A DNA stretch of 5,692 nucleotides, taken from positions 1-5,692 of the forward strand of contig JAAZCO010000320.1 of NCBI GenBank assembly GCA_012513235.1. Reading direction: 5' to 3'. The notes under the pieces were generated by a model. The model worked only from the letters and a program-made list of their open reading frames with translations. It had not been told where the DNA came from and searched no databases. This document shows positions 1 through 4,179 of the stretch, in pieces. Every line of letters begins with the position of its first letter. Position 1 is the stretch's first letter. The position numbers and the translations under genes are program-made. This DNA is from Gammaproteobacteria bacterium. GTDB lineage: Bacteria > Pseudomonadota > Gammaproteobacteria > Pseudomonadales > Pseudomonadaceae.

Positions 1-20
1 AAGCCTAAAGCTTAAGTTGT

Positions 21-62
21 CTGCAGGGCTCAATAGGCCCTGCAGTGTTTATTTGATTTTTT
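21..62 (+). terminator. Intrinsic terminator of a gene upstream of the window
   Basis: A perfect 9-bp stem (CTGCAGGGC at 21-29 pairing with GCCCTGCAG at 37-45) encloses a 7-base loop. A T-rich run follows, interrupted by two G residues and one A and ending in six T residues (57-62). This is the shape of a Rho-independent terminator. No coding frame is recognisable in the 20 bases before it, so it probably ends a transcript whose gene lies left of the window. The interrupted T-run may let some transcription through into the gene at 74, for which I see no separate promoter. Confidence 0.75.
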
Positions 63-73
63 AAGAGTGATTT

Positions 74-322
74 ATGTCCAGTGCGTTTTTGGAAATTGTT
101 GAGCTGCCAGACGGTCGAATTGTGTTGCGCCGTGCAGAAGAAGATGCGCCGTTAGTGACTCTGACTTTTTCCAGTGAGGCGCGTGGCTTTTTAAAAGCGC
201 GCTACATTGATATTGCTAAAGAAATGTTTCATGCCGGCCTCTTAGCCGCAGGGCATTTGGCTGAGGAAGAAGCAGTAGACGAAGTGGGCGAGGATGACCC
301 CGCTGGTCATACAGTGCATTAA
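74..322 (+). CDS. Small acidic conserved-type protein of unknown function
   Basis: This encodes an 82-residue protein that I do not recognise as a named family, although it resembles small hypothetical proteins of pseudomonads. The N-terminal half reads as a compact beta-rich segment (FLEIVELPDGRIVLRR, then PLVTLTF), followed by a probable helix (about residues 33-60). The C-terminal tail is strongly acidic (EEEAVDEVGEDD) and ends in His. There is no signal peptide, membrane segment or cysteine, so a cytoplasmic location is likely. The start at 74 is supported by AAGAG at 63-67, six bases upstream. The stop codon lies eight bases before the next start, which suggests co-transcription and possible translational coupling with the pseudouridine synthase. 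A role as its partner would be a guess. That it is a real gene is supported by the ribosome binding site, codon use matching its neighbours, and tight packing. Confidence 0.8.
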   Translation: MSSAFLEIVELPDGRIVLRRAEEDAPLVTLTFSSEARGFLKARYIDIAKEMFHAGLLAAGHLAEEEAVDEVGEDDPAGHTVH

Positions 323-330
323 TTGCCGAT

Positions 331-1212
331 ATGACTCAATCTACTTTATTGGGTGCCAGTCGAGTGCGTTTACCTTCTGGTTCTTATGCCTCGCTACTGG
401 ACTTTTTGTGCGAGCGCTTTGCTGCTGTCAGTCGTGAAAGTTGGCAGCAGCGTATGCTGGACGGTAAGGTTTTAGATGAGCAACAGCGCTGTTTAACACC
501 CAATGAGCCTTATCAGGCAGGTACTTTGGTGTATTACTTTCGAGAAGTGCCGAATGAGACCCTGGTGCCCTTTACAGAAAGTATTTTATATCAAGATGAA
601 CACTTGATAGCTGTTGATAAACCGCATTTTCTACCGACGATGCCCGCTGGGCGTTATGTCGAAGAGACGCTTTTGCGCCGCTTAATTAAGCGCTTAGATA
701 ATGCTGATATTGTGCCCATTCATCGCTTGGATCGCTTAACTGCAGGGGTGGTGCTGTTTTCTGTGAACCCTTGCAGTCGCGATGCTTATCAAGGCTTATT
801 TCGTCAGCGTAAAGTGTTTAAGTGTTATGAGGCACTGGCGGCTGCATTGCCTGAGTTAGCTTGGCCTTACCGCCATCGCAGTCGACTTGAGCCGGCTGAG
901 CAGTTTTTTCGGATGCAGGAAGTGGTGGGTGTGGCCAATAGCGATACTGTAATTGAAGTCTGTGAGCAGTTGGGGGATGTGTGGCGTTACCGTCTCTATC
1001 CAGTTACGGGACGTAAGCATCAATTGCGCGTGCATTTAGCTGCTTTAGGTGCAGCGATTATCAACGATCCGCTGTATCCACAGTTGCAGGTGCAGGCTGT
1101 AAATGAAACCTATCAGCAGCCTTTGCAGTTGCTGGCACGGCAAATTAGCTTTGTTGATCCTTTGACTGGTATTTTGCGCAGTTTTAAAAGTCAGTTGAGC
1201 CTGTCTTTATAA
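331..1212 (+). CDS. RluA-family RNA pseudouridine synthase
   Basis: This 293-residue cytoplasmic enzyme is predicted to isomerise specific uridines to pseudouridine in rRNA or tRNA. An S4-like RNA-binding region (about residues 14-74, with LLDFLCERF and DGKVLDEQQR) precedes the catalytic domain (about 85-290). The catalytic aspartate is D134 in HRLDRLTAG (131-139). Other family marks are VDKP (95-98), GRKHQLRVH (227-235, in place of the commoner GRTHQIRVH), NDPLYP (245-250) and a late LLA (267-269). The DKPHFLPTMPAGRYV segment (96-110) differs from the usual KPaGlvvHp loop. From memory it recalls an RluA subgroup also seen in actinobacteria, so I cannot assign RluA, RluC, RluD or TruC specificity. 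No good Shine-Dalgarno sequence precedes the ATG, and translation may depend on ribosomes finishing the upstream gene eight bases away. No terminator is visible after it. Confidence 0.93.
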   Translation: MTQSTLLGASRVRLPSGSYASLLDFLCERFAAVSRESWQQRMLDGKVLDEQQRCLTPNEPYQAGTLVYYFREVPNETLVPFTESILYQDEHLIAVDKPHFLPTMPAGRYVEETLLRRLIKRLDNADIVPIHRLDRLTAGVVLFSVNPCSRDAYQGLFRQRKVFKCYEALAAALPELAWPYRHRSRLEPAEQFFRMQEVVGVANSDTVIEVCEQLGDVWRYRLYPVTGRKHQLRVHLAALGAAIINDPLYPQLQVQAVNETYQQPLQLLARQISFVDPLTGILRSFKSQLSLSL

Positions 1213-1229
1213 ATATCAGCAACTAATAC

Positions 1230-1259
1230 TAGTCAAGATGGGCTAAAAGTGTCTATAAT
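1230..1259 (+). promoter_or_regulatory. Probable sigma-70 promoter of the helicase gene
   Basis: A perfect -10 box TATAAT lies at 1254-1259. The best -35 candidate is TAGTCA at 1230-1235 (four of six matches to TTGACA) with an 18-base spacer, so the -35 is weak. The expected start is near 1266, giving a leader of about 208 bases. The stretch after the -10 box (ATGCGCC) is fairly GC-rich, a feature that in other bacteria goes with negative control by ppGpp and DksA. That link is an inference here. Confidence 0.65.
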
Positions 1260-1265
1260 ATGCGC

Positions 1266-1473
1266 CGGCCAGATCGGCCCCCGTTAAGGTTACTGCAATA
1301 TCCCGAAGCTTACGCTTCGACTGCTTGTCCTAGATTGGACTATCCTAGACGTTTTTCTAAAACAGCGTTCTCGCAAATACTCGCAATTAGGCTGCCAAAA
1401 GGGCGACCATTTATGGTCTTTCATGGCGTGTGCAGCTTTCATGGGTCTTTGCGGATGCTTATTAAGGCATACC
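1266..1473 (+). promoter_or_regulatory. Long structured 5' leader of the helicase mRNA
   Basis: The region between the promoter and the helicase start has no convincing gene but many small inverted and direct repeats. Hairpins visible are GGCC/GGCC (1267-1270 with 1276-1279), CGAAGC-TTAC-GCTTCG (1304-1319), GTCC/GGAC (1327-1330 with 1337-1340), GTTTT/AAAAC (1351-1355 with 1359-1363) and GACCAT-TT-ATGGTC (1405-1418). Direct repeats are TCCTAGA (1328, 1343), CTCGCAA (1370, 1380), GGTCTTT (1415, 1444) and CTTTCATGG (1418, 1436). Long untranslated leaders are known for cold-shock genes, including deaD/csdA and cspA of Escherichia coli, where they control translation and stability. A similar thermosensing or autoregulatory role is inferred. 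I do not see a match to the E. coli cold box. Confidence 0.5.
1464..1467 (+). promoter_or_regulatory. Ribosome binding site fixing the helicase start
   Basis: AAGG at 1464-1467 sits six bases before the ATG at 1474. The in-frame ATG codons at 1423 and 1441 have no comparable site. The residues they would add (ACAAFMGLCGCLLRHT) do not look like a helicase N-terminus, so the start is placed at 1474. Confidence 0.75.
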
Positions 1474-3210
1474 ATGACTCAAGAAATCGAAAACACCCCA
1501 GCTATCGCTCCTTTTAATACTCTCGGACTGCACCCTTCAGTGCTTGCTGCTATTACAGCAGTGGGCTACGAAGAGCCGTCCCCGATTCAAACTCAGTCCA
1601 TTCCGTTGATTATGGCTGGCCACGATATGATCGGCCAGGCACAAACCGGTACGGGTAAAACAGCTGCGTTTGCATTGCCTATTTTGTCGCGTATTGATGC
1701 CAATCGTCGTGAAGCACAGGTGCTGGTGTTAGCACCGACTCGTGAGTTGGCGTTACAGGTTGCTACCGCATTTGAAAGCTTTGCGGCACAAATGCCAACG
1801 GTGAACGTTGTTGCTATTTATGGTGGCGCGCCAATGGGCCCGCAACTTAAAGCTATTCGTAATGGTGCGCAGGTCATTGTTGCGACTCCAGGTCGTTTAG
1901 TTGACCACTTAAGTCGTAACGGCGGCTTGCTGTCTACCATTAAGTACTTAGTGCTTGATGAAGCTGATGAGATGTTAAAGCTTGGCTTTATGGATGACCT
2001 AGAGCTTATTTTTAACGCTATGCCAGATGAGCGCCAGACCGTATTGTTCTCTGCAACCTTGCCTGCATCCATTCGCGGTATTGCGGAAAAGCACTTGCGT
2101 AATCCGCAGCAGGTTAAAATTGCTAGCAAAACCCAAACCGTTGCGCGTATTGATCAAGCCCACCTGATGGTGCATGCGGATCAAAAAGTAAACGCTATTT
2201 TACGTTTGCTTGAAGTTGAAGACTTTGACGCAATGATTGGTTTTGTACGTACCAAGCAGGCGACTTTAGATATCGCTGCTGCGCTGGAAGCTAAAGGCTA
2301 CAAAGTAGCTGCATTGAATGGTGATATCGCGCAAAACCAGCGTGAGCGCGTGATTGATTCGCTAAAAGATGGCCGTTTAAATATTGTGATTGCAACTGAC
2401 GTTGCTGCGCGTGGTCTTGATGTGCCGCGCATTACCCACGTATTCAACATTGATATGCCTTATGATCCAGAGTCGTATGTACACCGTATTGGTCGTACGG
2501 GCCGTGCCGGTCGTGATGGCCGTGCGTTATTGTTAGTTACACCGCGTGAGCGCCGCATGTTGCAGGTGATTGAGCGTGTCACTGGCCAGAAAGTTGCCGA
2601 GATTTTATTGCCGGATGCTAAAGTTATTCTGCAGGCGCGTATTCGCCGCTTGACTCAAGACTTAGCGCCACGTGTTAAAGATAAAGAGAACAAAAACGTT
2701 GAGCTATTGGCGCACCTGACCACTGAGCTTAACTGCAGCGCTGAAGATTTAGCATTAGCGTTGTTAGCTAAAACGACTGAAGGTCAAGCCTTTACTTTAG
2801 ATGGCGTTGAGCGTGAGCAGCCAGTGCTTGCTCCACGTGGTCGTGATAACCGTGACCGTGATGACCGTGGTGGTCGTGGTCGTGATGATCGTGGCGGACG
2901 TGGTCGCGATGACCGTGGTGAGCGTGGTGAAGGTGGCCGTGAGCGTCGCGCACCATTAGCGCTTAGCGAAGGTAAAGTACGTTGCCGTACAGCATTAGGT
3001 GTGCGTGATGGCGTTGCCGCGCGTAACCTGCTGGGTGCGATTCTTAACGAAGGTGGTTTGTCACGTGATGCGATTGGTCGTATTCAGATTCGTGAAAGCT
3101 TCAGTTTAGTGGAGTTGCCAGAAGAGGGTCTAGAGAGCTTACTCAGCAAACTCAAGGATACTCGCGTTGCAGGTAAAGCACTGAAGCTACGCCGCTACCG
3201 TGAAGACTAG
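1474..3210 (+). CDS. deaD: DEAD-box ATP-dependent RNA helicase, DeaD/CsdA type
   Basis: This 578-residue cytoplasmic helicase unwinds short RNA duplexes using ATP. Its family works in ribosome subunit assembly, mRNA decay and cold adaptation. All core motifs are intact: Q-motif with F14 and Q39, Walker A AQTGTGKT (56-63), PTREL (88-92), TPGR (138-141), DEAD (162-165), SAT (193-195), ATDVAARGLD (307-316) and HRIGRTGRAGR (337-347). After the two RecA-like domains comes a helical region (about 375-445), an Arg/Gly/Asp-rich flexible linker (about 455-492), and a DbpA-type RNA-binding domain (about 498-573). That domain order fits DeaD/CsdA better than SrmB, RhlB or RhlE. DbpA itself has the same C-terminal domain but is shorter, at around 460 residues. 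The gene has its own promoter and long leader, and an intrinsic terminator follows 42 bases after the stop. The adjacent pseudouridine synthase suggests a shared RNA or ribosome theme. Confidence 0.95.
   Translation: MTQEIENTPAIAPFNTLGLHPSVLAAITAVGYEEPSPIQTQSIPLIMAGHDMIGQAQTGTGKTAAFALPILSRIDANRREAQVLVLAPTRELALQVATAFESFAAQMPTVNVVAIYGGAPMGPQLKAIRNGAQVIVATPGRLVDHLSRNGGLLSTIKYLVLDEADEMLKLGFMDDLELIFNAMPDERQTVLFSATLPASIRGIAEKHLRNPQQVKIASKTQTVARIDQAHLMVHADQKVNAILRLLEVEDFDAMIGFVRTKQATLDIAAALEAKGYKVAALNGDIAQNQRERVIDSLKDGRLNIVIATDVAARGLDVPRITHVFNIDMPYDPESYVHRIGRTGRAGRDGRALLLVTPRERRMLQVIERVTGQKVAEILLPDAKVILQARIRRLTQDLAPRVKDKENKNVELLAHLTTELNCSAEDLALALLAKTTEGQAFTLDGVEREQPVLAPRGRDNRDRDDRGGRGRDDRGGRGRDDRGERGEGGRERRAPLALSEGKVRCRTALGVRDGVAARNLLGAILNEGGLSRDAIGRIQIRESFSLVELPEEGLESLLSKLKDTRVAGKALKLRRYRED
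2857..2916 (+). repeat. In-frame 24-base tandem repeat in the helicase linker
   Basis: An eight-codon unit encoding RDDRGGRG occurs at 2857-2880 and 2881-2904, and a partial third copy (RDDRG) begins at 2905. The DNA copies differ mainly at third codon positions, so the protein repeat is better kept than the DNA. Related RGRDNRDRD and RGERGEGGR stretches flank it. Arg/Gly-rich linkers of this kind bind RNA non-specifically and are disordered. Copy number is likely to vary between strains. Confidence 0.8.
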
Positions 3211-3252
3211 TCTATAGACTGCGCAGTTGATGCTTAGGCATTAATAGCTGAT

Positions 3253-3290
3253 AAAAACCGATTTGACTGTAAAGTTGAATCGGTTTTTTT
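3253..3290 (+). terminator. Strong intrinsic terminator after deaD
   Basis: AAAAACCGATT (3253-3263) pairs perfectly with AATCGGTTTTT (3278-3288). The stem extends inward through two G-U pairs plus A-T and C-G, to 3267 and 3274, leaving the loop TGTAAA. Seven T residues (3284-3290) form the tail. It lies 42 bases after the deaD stop codon. The A-run on the left arm would also allow some termination in the reverse direction, but no minus-strand gene is visible nearby. It separates the helicase unit from the amidotransferase-rmuC unit. Confidence 0.92.
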
Positions 3291-3323
3291 GTTTCTAGGG
3301 CGAGTGATTTTTTAAATTCAATG

Positions 3324-3357
3324 CTATGCAGGCATAGGCGACTATCGCTCTATGCAG
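3324..3357 (+). repeat. Alternating CTATGC/GCATAG elements able to form competing hairpins
   Basis: CTATGC (3324-3329), GCATAG (3332-3337) and CTATGC (3350-3355) lie in a row. The middle copy can pair with either outer copy. With the third it makes a 10-bp stem (GCATAGGCGA with TCGC-T-CTATGC, one bulged T, loop CTA). With the first it makes an almost loopless palindrome. The two flanking copies are also an 8-base direct repeat, CTATGCAG. No T-run follows, so this is not a second terminator. It lies 54 bases before the amidotransferase start. It could be a regulator-binding site or, if transcribed, a leader RNA structure. Confidence 0.55.
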
Positions 3358-3375
3358 TTGCAGGGCAATGTCCTT

Positions 3376-3381
3376 TATAGT
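3376..3381 (+). promoter_or_regulatory. Possible -10 box for the amidotransferase-rmuC unit
   Basis: TATAGT at 3376-3381 matches five of six consensus positions and lies 30 bases before the start codon. The strong terminator upstream means a promoter is expected in this gap. I find no good -35 at normal spacing: TTGCAG at 3358-3363 is only 12 bases away. The call is therefore weak, and the promoter may depend on an activator. Confidence 0.3.
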
Positions 3382-3397
3382 GTATGTTTTACTAGGT

Positions 3398-3403
3398 GAG
3401 GAG
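3398..3403 (+). promoter_or_regulatory. Ribosome binding site of the amidotransferase gene
   Basis: GAGGAG at 3398-3403 is a strong Shine-Dalgarno sequence, eight bases before the ATG at 3412. A GTG at 3406 is in the same frame but only two bases from this site, too close to be the usual start. The protein is therefore taken to begin at 3412. Confidence 0.8.
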
Positions 3404-3411
3404 ATGTGTGC

Positions 3412-4179
3412 ATGACCTTGCGAATTTGTATTTTAGAAGCTGATGATTTGCATCCAACGTTACAAGAGTCATATCTTGGCTTTGGTGAAATGTTTAAGCG
3501 CCTGTTTGCTACACAAGAAACAGGCTTAGCGTTTCAAACCTTTAATGTGGTGCAAGGCGAATACCCTGATGATGATCAGCATTTTGATGCCTATTTAGTC
3601 ACAGGCAGTAAGGCAGACTCTTTTGCTAATGATCCATGGATTGTGATCTTGCGAGCTTATTTGCGTGCGCGCTTTGAATCAGGTGATGTGCTGTTAGGTG
3701 TTTGTTTTGGGCATCAAATTCTTGCCTTGGTTTTAGGTGGTGATACGCAGCGCTCCAATAAAGGTTGGGGTATTGGTGTGCACAGTTATGATTTGCATAA
3801 GCCGCAGTGGCTAGATGATGCGCCTAAGCAATTTCAACTGCTTATCAGTCATCGCGATCAAGTGGTGGCTTTGCCGCACAAGGCCAAAGTGTTAGCCAGC
3901 AGTGAGTTTTGTGAGTATGCAGCCTTTACTATTGGTCAGCAGGTTTTGTGCTTTCAGGGGCATCCTGAATTTACCCCTGAGTTTTCGGCGGCGCTGCTGC
4001 GTATTCGAGAATCGATCTATTGTCCGCAGCAGTACCAGAAGGCGTGTCAGAGCTTAAAGCAGCAGCATGATGGTCAAGTTGTCGCGCAATGGATGCTCAG
4101 CTTTATACGTATGGCGCAAAGTGCGCGAATAGCAGAGCCGTTAATAGAGCAATCAAGTGAGGCTGTATGCTCAGCTTAA
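3412..4179 (+). CDS. Class I glutamine amidotransferase-like protein
   Basis: This 255-residue protein has the class I glutamine amidotransferase fold, in which a Cys-His-Glu triad releases ammonia from glutamine for transfer to an acceptor. The nucleophile is C98 in GVCFGHQ (96-102), and the His/Glu pair is H184 and E186 in GHPEF (183-187). Supporting segments are VTGSKADSF (63-71), after which the usual Gly-rich oxyanion region would fall, and SHRDQV (146-151). It resembles the stand-alone GMP-synthase-like amidotransferase proteins of proteobacteria. It lacks the synthase domain of GuaA, so its acceptor is unknown. A hydrolase of gamma-glutamyl compounds is an alternative, since that fold is shared. 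There is no signal peptide or membrane segment. The 3' end overlaps the rmuC start by 13 bases, implying co-expression. The last 30 or so residues lie beyond the catalytic core and look variable. Confidence 0.9.
   Translation: MTLRICILEADDLHPTLQESYLGFGEMFKRLFATQETGLAFQTFNVVQGEYPDDDQHFDAYLVTGSKADSFANDPWIVILRAYLRARFESGDVLLGVCFGHQILALVLGGDTQRSNKGWGIGVHSYDLHKPQWLDDAPKQFQLLISHRDQVVALPHKAKVLASSEFCEYAAFTIGQQVLCFQGHPEFTPEFSAALLRIRESIYCPQQYQKACQSLKQQHDGQVVAQWMLSFIRMAQSARIAEPLIEQSSEAVCSA

Noticed and set aside
1423..1473. N-terminal extension of the helicase from ATG 1423
   Set aside because: No Shine-Dalgarno sequence, and the Cys-rich residues do not fit the family. ATG 1474 has AAGG at a good distance and gives a normal N-terminus.
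1290..1475. Minus-strand frame opposite the deaD leader
   Set aside because: No start signals and no recognisable protein. It is the complement of a structured leader.
1260..1517. 85-codon + strand frame across the deaD leader
   Set aside because: Its first part has no ribosome binding site and runs through the leader hairpins with a composition unlike a protein. Only its last 34 codons, from the ATG at 1413, are kept as a possible upstream frame.
1818..2184. Minus-strand frames inside deaD
   Set aside because: They are antisense shadows of a clearly coding helicase region, with no protein-like motifs.
2857..2916. Short repeats that might suggest a CRISPR array
   Set aside because: The units are adjacent with no spacers and are in frame within deaD.
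3218..3244. Palindrome ACTGCGCAGT (3218-3227) and the small hairpin TTGATGC/GCATTAA after the deaD stop
   Set aside because: They are short, have no T-run and sit just before a much stronger terminator. They may stabilise the 3' end, but no separate function can be supported.
3406..3411. GTG start two codons before the amidotransferase ATG
   Set aside because: It is only two bases from the Shine-Dalgarno sequence, while the ATG at 3412 has an ideal eight-base spacing.
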